This document shows, piece after piece, positions 8,863 through 18,434 of a stretch of 64,000 nucleotides of DNA. The notes under the pieces are model-generated. The model was not told where the DNA came from, ran no database searches, and saw nothing but the letters and a program-made list of their open reading frames with translations. Each line of letters opens with the position of its first letter. The first letter of the stretch is position 1. Origin of the DNA: Roseibium porphyridii (lineage in GTDB: Bacteria; Pseudomonadota; Alphaproteobacteria; Rhizobiales; Stappiaceae); contig NZ_CP120863.1 in the NCBI RefSeq assembly GCF_026191725.2, positions 3,390,001 through 3,454,000 of the forward strand, read 5' to 3'. A program made the translations under genes and the position numbers.

Positions 8863-10632
8863 CTAGCGCATTTCTTCAGGGGCATTTACGCCGAGAATCG
8901 ACAAGCCTGAAGCAAGCACCAAAGATATTGCACGAACCAATGCAAGACGTGCTAGGGTTAATTTGGCGTTACTAGTGTCAATAAAGCGTAAATGCGGCAT
9001 TTCCTTGCCTCTATTCCAGTGACCATGCAATGAACTCGCCAACTCATGCAGGTAAAAAGCGATTCTGTGAGGTTCATGCGTTTCGGCTGCCGCTTCTATC
9101 ACTTTTGGCCACTCTGCCATTTTTGCGATCAATTCCAGCTCACCGACATCATCAAGTTGCGTATAGTCGGCGGTTGAAAGAGAACTGTCCCCAATATCCA
9201 GATCCTTGAGATCATCAGCCGCCTGCCGCAGCACCGAGCAGCAACGAGCATGTCCGTATTGAACATAGAAGACCGGATTGTCTTTCGATTGTTCCGTGAC
9301 CTTCTTGAAATCAAAATCAAGCGGCGCATCGTTTTTGCGGAACAGCATCATGAACCGAATTGGGTCCGGGCCCACTTCGTCGACCACTTCTCGAAGGGTA
9401 ATGAACTCGCCGGAGCGTTTTGACATCTTGACCGGCTCACCATCGCGCATGAGCTTTACAAGTTGGCAGAACCTTACGACCACATCCGTTTTGCCGTCTG
9501 ACACAGCCTTTCCAACCGCCTGAAGCCGCTTGGCATAGCCGCCATGATCAGCGCCCAGTACGTAGATTGCCTCTTGGAACCCTCTCAAGAACTTGTCCTG
9601 AAAGTAAGCAACGTCTGCGGCAAAATAGGTGTAAGAGCCGTCGGACTTCTTCAAAGCGCGGTCTGTGTCGTCGCCAAAGTCACTTGCGCGGAACAAAGTT
9701 TGTTCCCGGTCTTCCCAATCGTCCGGCACCTGCCCTTTCGGAGGTGGCAGCGTTCCTTCGTAAACAAGCCCCTTCTCGCGCAATGTCTCGAGCATGAAGT
9801 CGATTTTGGAAGCGTTGGTCCCTTCCCGCTCATGCAATGTTTTTTCAGAGAAGAAAATCTCGTGTTCGACACCAAGCGCAGCCAAGTCGGACCTGATAAG
9901 TTCGAGCATTGCAGCCATTGCACGCTCTTTCACGAGTGGAAGCCACTCGCTTTCATTCATGGCTTTCAAATTCTCGCCGAATTCATCCTTGAGCTGGGCT
10001 CCGATCGGTTTCAGGTAGTCGCCAGGATATAGTCCAGCTGGAATATCGCCAATATCCTCGCCGAGCGCTTCTCGATACCGCAAATATGCGCTGCGGGCGA
10101 GCGTATCAATCTGCGAACCGGCATCATTGATGTAGTATTCCTTGACGATATCGCACCCGCCGAAAGCCAGAAGGTTGGCAAGAGCGTCGCCGAGAACCGC
10201 ACCGCGAATGTGACCGACATGCATCGGGCCAGTGGGATTGGCTGACACATACTCAACGTTCACTTTTCGAGGTTCGGCGAGATGGATACTTCCGTAACTC
10301 TTGCCAAGTTCCAGAACGCTGCCGAGAACTCGCTGCCAGACAACCGGTGCCACGCGCAAATTGATAAAACCTGGCCCTGCAATTGTGGCCTCGACAATGT
10401 CCTGATCAGCACTCAGTTTTTCAACAAGCTGTTCTGCAAGATCTCTGGGCTTCAATCCAAGTGGTTTTGCAAGAACCATTGCTGCATTGGTTGCCAGATC
10501 ACCGTGAGCACGATCGCGTGGCGCTTCTACAACGACTCGAGACAGATTCGATTCATTGCCGTTTGCGTCTTTAAGGTCAATTGTTTGAATGATTTTTTTA
10601 ACGCGCTGCGTAAAGTCAGCGAAGATGTTCAT
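8863..10632 (-). CDS. argS: Arginyl-tRNA synthetase
   Basis: ArgRS charges tRNA-Arg in the cytoplasm and is a class Ia synthetase. The product is 589 aa. It has an N-terminal Add-1 region, the HIGH-type motif [13 protein letters not shown] near residue 130, a KMSKR motif in [10 protein letters not shown] near residue 402, and a C-terminal anticodon-binding DALR domain. The open frame extends 13 codons further upstream, but the ATG at 10632 begins the typical sequence [14 protein letters not shown]. It lies between dgt and the SPOR gene on the same strand, an arrangement common in Rhizobiales. Confidence 0.97.
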   Translation of the reverse strand: MNIFADFTQRVKKIIQTIDLKDANGNESNLSRVVVEAPRDRAHGDLATNAAMVLAKPLGLKPRDLAEQLVEKLSADQDIVEATIAGPGFINLRVAPVVWQRVLGSVLELGKSYGSIHLAEPRKVNVEYVSANPTGPMHVGHIRGAVLGDALANLLAFGGCDIVKEYYINDAGSQIDTLARSAYLRYREALGEDIGDIPAGLYPGDYLKPIGAQLKDEFGENLKAMNESEWLPLVKERAMAAMLELIRSDLAALGVEHEIFFSEKTLHEREGTNASKIDFMLETLREKGLVYEGTLPPPKGQVPDDWEDREQTLFRASDFGDDTDRALKKSDGSYTYFAADVAYFQDKFLRGFQEAIYVLGADHGGYAKRLQAVGKAVSDGKTDVVVRFCQLVKLMRDGEPVKMSKRSGEFITLREVVDEVGPDPIRFMMLFRKNDAPLDFDFKKVTEQSKDNPVFYVQYGHARCCSVLRQAADDLKDLDIGDSSLSTADYTQLDDVGELELIAKMAEWPKVIEAAAETHEPHRIAFYLHELASSLHGHWNRGKEMPHLRFIDTSNAKLTLARLALVRAISLVLASGLSILGVNAPEEMR

Positions 10633-10729
10633 AGAGCACCGATCTGGTTTCGATTTTTGGTTTCCAAGCACTGTCGCACTGCAGAGAATTCCACGTTCGG
10701 CGTCGCTGGCTATTGGATTGCCTCAGCGC

Positions 10730-11947
10730 CTACCCCAAATCGGGAGTATCGTCAAACAATCTGCGATGTTCTTCAATTGCATATCGATCAGTCATTCCAG
10801 CGATGTAGTCGCAAATTCGCCGTGCAATTTCCGCATCGCTCAGATCGCTCATACCCAAGTTCCAGGGTTCAGGCATCAGCCCTGGGTCTGAATGGAATTT
10901 GCCAAACAGGTCCCGGACGATACGTGCCACGAGTTTTCGAACAGCAAGAACGTCCTCGTGCCGATAAACACGCGCAAACAGGAAGTCTTTCACTTCGCGT
11001 TCCGCCTTGGTCATGTCGGGTGAAAACCCAACCAAGCATTTGCCAGCCATGCGGATGTCCTGTGCGTTTTGGGGATCCAGCTCCGACAGATTGCGTATGG
11101 CTTCCCGAATAACGTCTTCCACCATTCTCGTTATCGAACGACGAACGATTTCATGAATGCGCCGGCTTTCTTCCAAACCCGGATATTTAACGTCAACTTC
11201 GATAAGAATATTCGCCAGGAACGGAACGTCGCGCATATCTTCGATTGCGAAGAGCCCCGCCCTCAGACCGTCATCCAGGTCGTGTGCGTCGTAGGCAATA
11301 TCGTCTGCTATTGCCGCCGCTTGCGCCTCTCCACCGGGCCAGGTATCGAGCAGAAGGTCTTGTTTTTCCGCATAGTCCCTGATCGCAAAGGGCAATACTG
11401 TGTCTTTAAACTTCCCGACCGGTTTCCCGTTCTGATCTAGCAACGGTCCGTTGTGTTTGACGAGACCTTCGAGAGTTTCCCAGGCGAGATTTAGTCCATC
11501 AAAGTCCGCATATCGCTGTTCCAGGTTTGTCACGACGCGCAAGGACTGTGCATTGTGGTCAAAACCATCAAATGGCGCCATGCATTCATGCATGACATCT
11601 TCACCTTCATGCCCGAATGGAGTGTGCCCAAGGTCATGCGACAAGGCCAGACACTCTGCCAGGTCTTCGTCCAGACGCAGGGCGCGGGCCAGTGATCGCG
11701 CGATTTGTGACACTTCGATTGTGTGCGTCAGTCTCGTGCGGAAATGATCGCCTTCATGATACACGAAGACTTGCGTTTTGTGCTTCAGACGGCGGAAGGC
11801 CGAGGAATGAATGATCCGGTCCCGGTCACGTTGAAAGGGCGTTCTGGTCGGGCTTTCGGATTCGGGAAACAGACGACCGCGACTGCGAAACGGGTTTTCC
11901 GCGTAAACCGCTCGCGATTGCGCTCCAAATCCGATGTCCCCATTCAT
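10730..11947 (-). CDS. dgt: Deoxyguanosinetriphosphate triphosphohydrolase-like protein (HD domain)
   Basis: The protein belongs to the dGTPase family, which splits dNTPs to deoxynucleosides and triphosphate and so trims nucleotide pools. The HD metal-binding motif is visible: [13 protein letters not shown] supplies an early His, and [15 protein letters not shown] holds the His-Asp pair. I start at the ATG at 11947 (405 aa, beginning [14 protein letters not shown]), which matches the usual N-terminus and has GAAGG ten bases upstream. The longer frame to 12010 would run further into the spacer shared with the divergent Fe-S carrier gene. It is probably co-transcribed with argS and the SPOR gene. 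Confidence 0.93.
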   Translation of the reverse strand: MNGDIGFGAQSRAVYAENPFRSRGRLFPESESPTRTPFQRDRDRIIHSSAFRRLKHKTQVFVYHEGDHFRTRLTHTIEVSQIARSLARALRLDEDLAECLALSHDLGHTPFGHEGEDVMHECMAPFDGFDHNAQSLRVVTNLEQRYADFDGLNLAWETLEGLVKHNGPLLDQNGKPVGKFKDTVLPFAIRDYAEKQDLLLDTWPGGEAQAAAIADDIAYDAHDLDDGLRAGLFAIEDMRDVPFLANILIEVDVKYPGLEESRRIHEIVRRSITRMVEDVIREAIRNLSELDPQNAQDIRMAGKCLVGFSPDMTKAEREVKDFLFARVYRHEDVLAVRKLVARIVRDLFGKFHSDPGLMPEPWNLGMSDLSDAEIARRICDYIAGMTDRYAIEEHRRLFDDTPDLG

Positions 11948-12103
11948 TTGTGGCCAACCTTCGCTCACTGCGTTGTCCCGTATCATCCGCCGAAGCTGCG
12001 AGATACTCACTCCATTGACGCGGGCAACTTCAAAACATACTTATCTCGATACATCAGCTTTAATGCTCTTGAACTCTTCAAGAACCCAGCGAGTCGGCAA
12101 CAC

Positions 12104-12445
12104 ATGACCGAAACACTTGAAAATCGAGTAACAGTCAGCGCGCGCGCAGCCAAGCGAATTGCGTCCATTTTATCAAATGAACCTGCGGGCAGCATGCTCA
12201 GGGTCAGTGTGGAAGGCGGCGGCTGTTCGGGCCTGCAATACAAATACGACGTCGTCGGCGACAGCGAAGACGATGATTTCGTTATTGAGAACCCGGGCGC
12301 GACGGTTTTGATCGATGCGATTTCCTTGCAGTATATGAGTGGCTCGGAGATTGATTTTGTCGACGATCTGATTGGTCAGTCCTTTCAGATAAACAACCCG
12401 AATGCAGTGGCCGGCTGCGGCTGCGGCACCAGCTTTACTATCTAG
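12104..12445 (+). CDS. erpA: A-type iron-sulfur cluster carrier (ErpA/IscA family)
   Basis: This 113-aa HesB/IscA-type protein carries Fe-S clusters to apo-enzymes. The three ligand cysteines are present: one in EGGGCSGLQY (residue 41) and two in the C-terminal GCGCG (residues 105 and 107). I chose the ATG at 12104 because the upstream part of the open frame looks non-coding and overlaps the divergent dgt promoter. It is the second A-type carrier in the window; the other lies in the suf operon and is more divergent. The erpA label follows its place opposite dgt in relatives and is less certain than the family assignment. Confidence 0.92.
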   Translation: MTETLENRVTVSARAAKRIASILSNEPAGSMLRVSVEGGGCSGLQYKYDVVGDSEDDDFVIENPGATVLIDAISLQYMSGSEIDFVDDLIGQSFQINNPNAVAGCGCGTSFTI

Positions 12446-12508
12446 AAGCTGCAAGCCACTCTATCCGGGCTGTTGCCCCGACCTATTCGAATTGGAGGCG
12501 ACACAGCC

Positions 12509-13291
12509 ATGAAAATTGCGACCTGGAATATCAATGGGGTAAAGGCGCGCATTGATACGGTCCAAGATTGGCTGAAAGAAACGAGTCCGGATATTGCCTG
12601 TTTTCAGGAAATCAAATCGGTCGACGAGAATTTTCCGCGCCAACCGTTTGAAGACCTTGGGTACAATGTAGAAACCCACGGGCAAAAAGGTTTCAACGGT
12701 GTCGCCTTGCTTTCCAAATCGCCGCTGGAAGACGTGCAGCGGGGACTGCCGGGCAACGATTCTGATGAACAAGCACGTTACATCGAGGCAAGTGTATCGA
12801 CGGAAGGCGGCGCTCTTCGCTTCGGCTGTCTTTATCTTCCCAACGGCAATCCTTTGGGTACGGAAAAGTTTCCCTATAAAATAGATTGGATGGACAGGCT
12901 TATTGCACACGCCAAAGAGCGGCTAAAGGACGAAGTCCCGTTTTTGCTGCTTGGCGACTACAACGTCATTCCAGACCCCATCGACGCAAAAAACCCGGAA
13001 GGATGGGTTGGAGACGCTCTTTACCAGCCAGAAAGCCGTCAGCGCTTCAGAACACTTTTGAACCTAGGTCTTACGGAAGCAGTCCGTTCCTGTACGGAAG
13101 CTCCTGAGACCTACACGTTCTGGGACTATCAGGCAGGAGCTTGGCAAAAGAACAATGGCATCCGCATCGACCATATTCTGATGTCAGCACAAGCGACCGA
13201 TCGAATGACCGGCTGTGGTATCGACAAACACGTTCGAGGTTGGGAAAAGCCCTCAGACCATGTCCCGGTCTGGGTAGATCTTGCAGCGTGA
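12509..13291 (+). CDS. xth: Exodeoxyribonuclease III (AP endonuclease)
   Basis: This 260-aa enzyme of the EEP (exonuclease-endonuclease-phosphatase) fold removes 3' blocks and cleaves at abasic sites in base-excision repair. Key motifs are KIATWNINGVKARID at the start, the metal-binding Glu in CFQEIKSVD near residue 34, GDYNVIPDPIDA near residue 149, and the terminal SDHVPVWVDL with the catalytic Asp-His. The ATG at 12509 has GGAGG eleven bases upstream. The open frame starts earlier, but the preceding codons do not resemble the family. It lies 63 bp downstream of the A-type carrier gene on the same strand. Confidence 0.95.
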   Translation: MKIATWNINGVKARIDTVQDWLKETSPDIACFQEIKSVDENFPRQPFEDLGYNVETHGQKGFNGVALLSKSPLEDVQRGLPGNDSDEQARYIEASVSTEGGALRFGCLYLPNGNPLGTEKFPYKIDWMDRLIAHAKERLKDEVPFLLLGDYNVIPDPIDAKNPEGWVGDALYQPESRQRFRTLLNLGLTEAVRSCTEAPETYTFWDYQAGAWQKNNGIRIDHILMSAQATDRMTGCGIDKHVRGWEKPSDHVPVWVDLAA

Positions 13292-13466
13292 TTCTCTTTT
13301 TTCCACCATTCAGATTTCGTGTATCGGCGACCTGAACGCGCCGAAAACACGGCACCTTACGTAGGGACTTGCAGTGTTCTTACGCCGTGCTACTCTTTGA
13401 GGCCATGGGGTAACGGACAACACATATCCGTCCGCATTTCAAAAGTGTGGGCCATTCTTACCGGCA

Positions 13467-13793
13467 ATGAGCAAATTGGCCGGGCAAGCGCGTTTGAAAT
13501 CTCTCATCGCGTTCTTTGTTGTTTTTCTATTCATGTGGAGCGCACCCTCATACTCACAGTCCATTTCCTGTACCTGCAGGTACAAGGGTGAAGACTATGG
13601 CGTCGGCGAATCCATATGCCTGAAAAGCCCGGATGGCATGCGACTGGCCACCTGTCAGATGGTTCTCAACAATACGTCATGGAACTTCAGCAGCACGCCC
13701 TGCCCGCTTTCGAAGCTTATGACACCGAAGTTGAAGGAAACGGACAAGCAGCCGACGCGGTCGCTACCGTTGTCGAACCGGAAGCACTCTTAA
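13467..13793 (+). CDS. Small secreted Cys-rich protein of unknown function
   Basis: I do not recognise this 108-aa protein. It starts with a convincing Sec signal: basic MSKLAGQARLK, a hydrophobic stretch SLIAFFVVFLFMW, and a likely cleavage after SAPSYS. The mature part has five cysteines, beginning ISCTCRYKGEDYGVGESICL, and then C...C spacing that suggests disulfides in the periplasm. The C-terminal 25 residues are basic and look disordered. It is 175 bp downstream of xth, and its stop lies just before the convergent exoR gene. The well-formed signal peptide and regular Cys spacing argue for a real gene. Confidence 0.65.
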   Translation: MSKLAGQARLKSLIAFFVVFLFMWSAPSYSQSISCTCRYKGEDYGVGESICLKSPDGMRLATCQMVLNNTSWNFSSTPCPLSKLMTPKLKETDKQPTRSLPLSNRKHS

Positions 13794-13800
13794 CACCGGT

Positions 13801-14658
13801 TTATTGAGACGGAACCTGCTGTGAGGCCAGGATGTCCGGTCGGTTTTGTTCGATCCATCCATCAGCTAGCGAACGCGCTTGCTGGCGCACGGTTTCGGGA
13901 GAGACCGCGAAATATTGTTCGTGCATCGCGTTGATCCAGCTCGCATCGACACCAGAGGCCTGCGCGCGCGCGACTGTCATCCACATCAACCCGCGCGCCT
14001 TCTTCTTTTCGGAGTTGCCGATCTCGTAGAGTGTCTCGCCCAGGCGTGCCTGAGCTCCAACATGTCCTTTGAGGGCTGCCAGATTGTACCAACGCACGGC
14101 CATGCGGCTGTTGTTGTTCTGGTACATCCGTCCAAGCTCGTACTGAGCGGCCGCGTCACCAAAATAGGAGGCTGCGTGAGTAAAAATCTGACGTGCACGG
14201 CTTTCACTTTGTGGAACCGCACCGTCAATTCCGGTCAGATAATATGACCCGAGTGCCACAAACGCGCTGGAAACAAACGGCGCATCAGGCGCGTCCGGCC
14301 GATCATCACCATGTTCGCGAACGATCTGGCTGTAGTACTCAAACGCCTTCAGGTCGTCTTCTTTGACGCCGTCGCCCTTGGAGTACATTTCGCCAAGTTT
14401 CCACGCTGCCATAGGCTGACCGTTTTCCGCAGCGTATTGCAGAGAGCTGAGCGCTGCAGCTTTGTCACCGGAATAGTATTGACGCGCTCCAGCGCGCAAA
14501 GCTTCGCTGGGAGAAAGATCTTGCGGACCAATGGTTCTCGGGGCGGCCGGCTGTCCATCAAACGCCAGCGCCTCACCTGCCATGCCCGCAATCATCAACG
14601 CACCGAGCACAGTTCCGGTTTTTCCTAGGCGTTGAATCAATGAGCTCTTCTTTTGCAT
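13801..14658 (-). CDS. exoR: ExoR-like periplasmic regulator with Sel1 repeats
   Basis: The 285-aa protein has an N-terminal signal peptide (hydrophobic VLGALMIAGMAGEALA) followed by Sel1/TPR-like repeats, such as ALSSLQYAAENGQPMAAWKLG and DAAAQYELGRMYQNN. This layout matches rhizobial ExoR. There the protein sits in the periplasm and restrains the ExoS-ChvI two-component system, which controls exopolysaccharide, flagella and the acid/host response. exoS and chvI are not in the window. Starts are ambiguous: ATG 14658 gives the best signal peptide, while GTG 14667 has GGCGGA upstream. It converges with the small secreted protein gene and has a long 5' intergenic region. Confidence 0.82.
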   Translation of the reverse strand: MQKKSSLIQRLGKTGTVLGALMIAGMAGEALAFDGQPAAPRTIGPQDLSPSEALRAGARQYYSGDKAAALSSLQYAAENGQPMAAWKLGEMYSKGDGVKEDDLKAFEYYSQIVREHGDDRPDAPDAPFVSSAFVALGSYYLTGIDGAVPQSESRARQIFTHAASYFGDAAAQYELGRMYQNNNSRMAVRWYNLAALKGHVGAQARLGETLYEIGNSEKKKARGLMWMTVARAQASGVDASWINAMHEQYFAVSPETVRQQARSLADGWIEQNRPDILASQQVPSQ

Positions 14659-15248
14659 CCCATTCACACTATTATCCGCCGGACAGAATTTATTTTTCCG
14701 ACGGACGGTCTTGTTTTTTATCCGCGCCATGCGCATTTGATTTCACTGTGTCCTGTCGAGCAGTACTCGCCGGACCCTGTTTTTTGATATGGCCAAAAAT
14801 GGCCAATCATTTCGGCCTAAGTTGGGCCGTTTGCCGCCCAAATAAGACCATTTGCAGATTATTTGTGTCCCAATCCGCCTCACTGCCGTCAAGAAGTACA
14901 ACCGGCTTGTGGACTGATAATAACGCAACGGTTGAATGGCAAACATGGCCGAACATGGGCAATGCCTTCATTCGAGCATTCCCGTCGCCACTCTCTATTC
15001 AACTGTTGCGAAATTGGCACAATTTCAGCTTACACCCCATCCCTCACGTGGAACGATAATGCGCACAGTCTGGTTGATGATGTGTTTCCAGCGTGCGAAA
15101 TGCCATGCGCAGCTGTTGAAAACGGGGGCTTTTGGCCTAATCGCCTTGCCGTTCTATGTTTGTCCTTCAAACTGGAAACCGATTCGGTGTAGGTAAAGCC
15201 CGCTAAGACCCGGACGATGAAGATCTAAAACCAATCAGGCGATATGGA
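14659..15248. other. 590-bp intergenic region between exoR and parE
   Basis: This divergent spacer holds no convincing gene; the plus-strand open frames in it are short and unlike any family I know. It contains TGGCCA-AAAA-TGGCCA at 14790-14805, followed by two further GGCC blocks within 35 bp, which could be protein-binding sites. A loose sigma-54-like sequence, TTGGCAC-N5-CAGCT, lies at 15014-15030. It must contain the promoters of both exoR and parE, but I see no unambiguous -35/-10 pair. Confidence 0.5.
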
Positions 15249-17297
15249 ATGAGTGCGAAAGACGATTTATTTGCCGGCAATGCCGCAGTTTCTACTCCTG
15301 TGGAGCAGGAAACGCCATCTCGCGCACCACAGAAACCTCGCTCCATGCCTGCGGTTACCGCCGTTTCCGATGACTATTCTGCAGCTGACATTGAAGTTCT
15401 TGAAGGTCTGGAACCGGTTCGCCGTCGGCCAGGCATGTATATCGGCGGGACCGATGAAAAGGCACTGCATCACCTATTCGCTGAGGTGATCGACAATTCC
15501 ATGGATGAAGCGGTCGCCGGGCACGCAACATGGATCGATGTAACGCTTGCGGACGACGGCTATCTGACGATTACGGACAATGGTCGTGGCATCCCCGTCG
15601 ACCCTCATCCGAAATTCAAGGACAAGTCCGCGCTGGAAGTCATCATGACAACGCTGCACGCGGGCGGAAAATTCGACAGTAAGGTCTACGAAACCTCCGG
15701 CGGCCTCCATGGTGTCGGTATTTCAGTCGTCAACGCCTTGTCTGAAGAACTGGTCGTTGAAGTTGCCCGCAGCCGTAAGCTTTACCGCCAGACCTTTCGC
15801 CGTGGTAAGGCGGATGGTCCTCTGGAACTGGTGGGCGACACCCAGAACCGCCGTGGAACACAAGTACGCTTCAAACCCGACGACCAGATTTTCGGAAAAG
15901 GTGCAAAATTCCAACCGGCGCGCTTGCTCAAGATGGCGCGGTCGAAGGCCTATCTGTTCGGCGGCGTAGAGATCCGCTGGCACTGTGCGCCAAACCTCTT
16001 GTCCGACAAGGATGAAACGCCTGCAGAAGCTGTTTTCCACTTTCCAGGTGGTTTGAAGGACTTTCTCGCCGAACGGCTGACCAAAGAACGCAGGGTCGTT
16101 GATGAGGTCTTCGCCGGACGAACAGACAATGCTGGCAAACATGGTTCGGTGGAATGGGCTGTCAGCTGGTTTGCCGGCGACGGGTTCGTCAATTCCTATT
16201 GTAATACGGTACCGACACCGGAAGGCGGAACGCACGAGGCGGGCTTCCGCTATGCACTGCTTCGTGGATTAAAAGCCTACGGTGAGCTGACCAACAACAA
16301 AAAAGCGTCCATCATCACCGGCGACGACGTGCTCACCTCCGCCGGCGGAATGCTCTCCGTATTCATCCGCGAACCTGAGTTTGTCGGCCAAACCAAAGAC
16401 AAGCTCGCGACCAATGAGGCAACTCGAATAGCAGAAGCGGCCGTGCGAGATGCGTTTGACCATTGGCTGACCGCATCGCCCAATCAGGCCAACAAACTGC
16501 TTGAGTGGGTTATCGATCGCGCGGAGGAGCGGCTTCGTCGCCGGCAGGAGAAAGACGTCGCGCGTAAAACCGCCGTCCGAAAACTCCGGCTTCCTGGCAA
16601 ACTTGCCGACTGTTCAGCCAACCAGGCAGATGGCACCGAACTCTTTATTGTCGAGGGTGACTCGGCGGGTGGTTCTGCAAAGCAGGCGCGCAACAGATCC
16701 AACCAGGCCGTATTGCCGCTGCGCGGAAAAATTCTGAACGTCGCCAACGCTGGTCGCGACAAACTCGTTGCCAATCAGCAACTGGCGGATCTTATTCAAG
16801 CACTTGGATGCGGCAGCAGATCTCAGTATCGCGAGACCGATCTTCGATACGAGAAGATCGTAATCATGACAGATGCCGATGTGGATGGCGCGCACATTGC
16901 TTCACTTTTGATTACGTTCTTTTACCGTGAAATGCCTGAACTTATTCGCGGAGGCCATCTCTATCTTGCGGTTCCGCCTCTCTACCGTCTCAGCCAAGGT
17001 GGAAAAACTCTGTATGCTCGCGACGACGCGCATAAAGATGAACTGCTGGAAACTGTATTCAAAGGCAGATCCAAGGTCGAAATTGGCCGTTTTAAAGGGC
17101 TTGGAGAAATGCTTCCGGCTCAGTTGAAAGAAACCACGATGGATCCCTCGAAACGTTCACTTCTCAAGGTGGACGTAGATGAGAGTGAAATTGGAGATAC
17201 CAATGATGCCGTCGAGAGGCTAATGGGCAATAAACCCGAAGCCAGGTTCCGTTTCATTCAAGACAATGCAGAATTTGCAGAGGACCTTGATATTTAG
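15249..17297 (+). CDS. parE: DNA topoisomerase IV subunit B
   Basis: ParE is the ATPase subunit of topoisomerase IV, which separates linked daughter chromosomes. The 682-aa product has the GHKL ATPase motifs NSMDEAVAGHA near residue 87, TDNGRGIPVDPHP near 110 and GGLHGVGISVVNAL near 150. It has the TOPRIM domain with EGDSAGGSAKQARNR near 468 and the metal-binding DADVDGAH near 541. The length and the PHPKFKDKSALEVI loop fit ParE rather than GyrB, whose GyrB insert is absent. The ATG at 15249 gives a Ser/Pro-rich N-terminal extension of about 45 residues before the ATPase core. parC is not nearby. Confidence 0.95.
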   Translation: MSAKDDLFAGNAAVSTPVEQETPSRAPQKPRSMPAVTAVSDDYSAADIEVLEGLEPVRRRPGMYIGGTDEKALHHLFAEVIDNSMDEAVAGHATWIDVTLADDGYLTITDNGRGIPVDPHPKFKDKSALEVIMTTLHAGGKFDSKVYETSGGLHGVGISVVNALSEELVVEVARSRKLYRQTFRRGKADGPLELVGDTQNRRGTQVRFKPDDQIFGKGAKFQPARLLKMARSKAYLFGGVEIRWHCAPNLLSDKDETPAEAVFHFPGGLKDFLAERLTKERRVVDEVFAGRTDNAGKHGSVEWAVSWFAGDGFVNSYCNTVPTPEGGTHEAGFRYALLRGLKAYGELTNNKKASIITGDDVLTSAGGMLSVFIREPEFVGQTKDKLATNEATRIAEAAVRDAFDHWLTASPNQANKLLEWVIDRAEERLRRRQEKDVARKTAVRKLRLPGKLADCSANQADGTELFIVEGDSAGGSAKQARNRSNQAVLPLRGKILNVANAGRDKLVANQQLADLIQALGCGSRSQYRETDLRYEKIVIMTDADVDGAHIASLLITFFYREMPELIRGGHLYLAVPPLYRLSQGGKTLYARDDAHKDELLETVFKGRSKVEIGRFKGLGEMLPAQLKETTMDPSKRSLLKVDVDESEIGDTNDAVERLMGNKPEARFRFIQDNAEFAEDLDI

Positions 17298-17397
17298 GGG
17301 CAAAAACGGATAGTTTAGAGCAGTTTTTTAGTCGGGAGTTGCTTGGAAGGTTTGGCCTTTTGACATCGAACCCGTTTTCACCTGCCGGACAAGTATA

Positions 17398-18129
17398 ATG
17401 TTAAACCGGGTTTATTCAGTTTTCGACCGACGGCTGCGACCGCTGCGCAATCACGTTTATCTCGTATTTCCAGAGCACAATATTGCCTACGCGCGCGTAG
17501 CCGAGCCTGCTTTTCAGGCCCTTGGTGGTGTTCTCAATCATTTGGCGGGTAACAAACACTCGCTGCAGTCGATCAGACAAGATACCCATGCCAGCGAACG
17601 GAATGAGCAGCTTCTATTTCATGGCAATGTCGAGTTGCTCACAGCTCGAGAGCTAAAGAGACGGTACCCAGACACAAAAGTGATCGCCTGGGTTCAAGAT
17701 CCCGCTCAACGTCTGTCCTACTGTTATGAGCGTGTCATTCTGTCTCAAAATGCCTTGCCTTCCTATTACAGCGAAAGTGGCTTTGATCAGCTTATGTCAC
17801 CACAGGAATTCGTCGAACATATTTCGTCAATTTCGGACCTGGAAGCTGACAACCTGTTCCGCAGCCAATCAGCTGCATTGACACACAAGGGCACGCTGAC
17901 TGCAGACATCGTCCTGCAAGTAGAGCAATTTGATCATTCGCTTGCCGCTTTCCTGTCTGAAAGCACGGTTGCGATGCGCAATATACCAAGATCTCGGTAT
18001 CGTATTTCAGATTTCGTCTCCTACGGCACTTTGTGCTCGTTTGAAGACGAAGGAATTCGCCGGAAACTGCAACGGCGCTACCATGCTGACTACGATCTCT
18101 TTTATGCCGAAGAAGCAGCTTACGCCTGA
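17398..18129 (+). CDS. Sulfotransferase-like protein with altered PAPS-binding loop
   Basis: The 243-aa protein resembles the Sulfotransferase_2 group, which transfers sulfate from PAPS to carbohydrates. VIAWVQDPAQRLSYCYERV (around residues 98-116) lines up with the 3'-phosphate-binding motif FVRDPxERLxSAY. However, the 5'-phosphosulfate loop, normally P-K-x-x-x-T/S, reads HNIAYARVAEPAF near residue 23 and lacks the usual Lys and Ser/Thr. It may therefore bind another ligand or be inactive. There is no signal peptide. It follows parE by 100 bp on the same strand with a weak ribosome-binding site. The assignment rests on motif resemblance only. Confidence 0.55.
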   Translation: MLNRVYSVFDRRLRPLRNHVYLVFPEHNIAYARVAEPAFQALGGVLNHLAGNKHSLQSIRQDTHASERNEQLLFHGNVELLTARELKRRYPDTKVIAWVQDPAQRLSYCYERVILSQNALPSYYSESGFDQLMSPQEFVEHISSISDLEADNLFRSQSAALTHKGTLTADIVLQVEQFDHSLAAFLSESTVAMRNIPRSRYRISDFVSYGTLCSFEDEGIRRKLQRRYHADYDLFYAEEAAYA

Positions 18130-18434
18130 CATTGCTGTTTGTTTTCATTCCTTGATTTCAGCTTGCACGAGACGACCTGAAGGCAACTAAAACGCGGTCG
18201 AAAGGTTCAATCCGAGTAATTTGCATCAATCAAAGCAGCAAAAATCGCACCCACGTCCATTTCCTTTATTAACTGAGATGGCAAAACTTTAATGGAAATA
18301 CTCGAGTTTCTTTGCAAATTACCTCAACGACGCATTGACACCTGAGCGCATAAATGTAGGGTGTGCGCCAATCGGCGCCTGGTCCGTCCAAGGCACTGTT
18401 TTCTAACCATCACAACATTCGGGCACACCGCTCC
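18130..18434. other. 305-bp intergenic region before the DEAD-box helicase
   Basis: This AT-richer spacer probably holds the helicase promoter and a long 5' leader. DEAD-box helicase leaders are often cold-regulated. I see no strong hairpin, repeat or consensus promoter. The helicase open frame runs 24 codons upstream of the start I chose, within the last 72 bp. Confidence 0.4.

Noticed and set aside
15014..15030. Sigma-54-type promoter (TTGGCAC-N5-CAGCT) before parE
   Set aside because: The -24 element is good but the -12 element matches only GC, and parE is not expected to be sigma-54 dependent.
14640..15059. 139-codon open frame in the exoR-parE spacer
   Set aside because: It overlaps the exoR start region, has no good ribosome-binding site and the product resembles no family.
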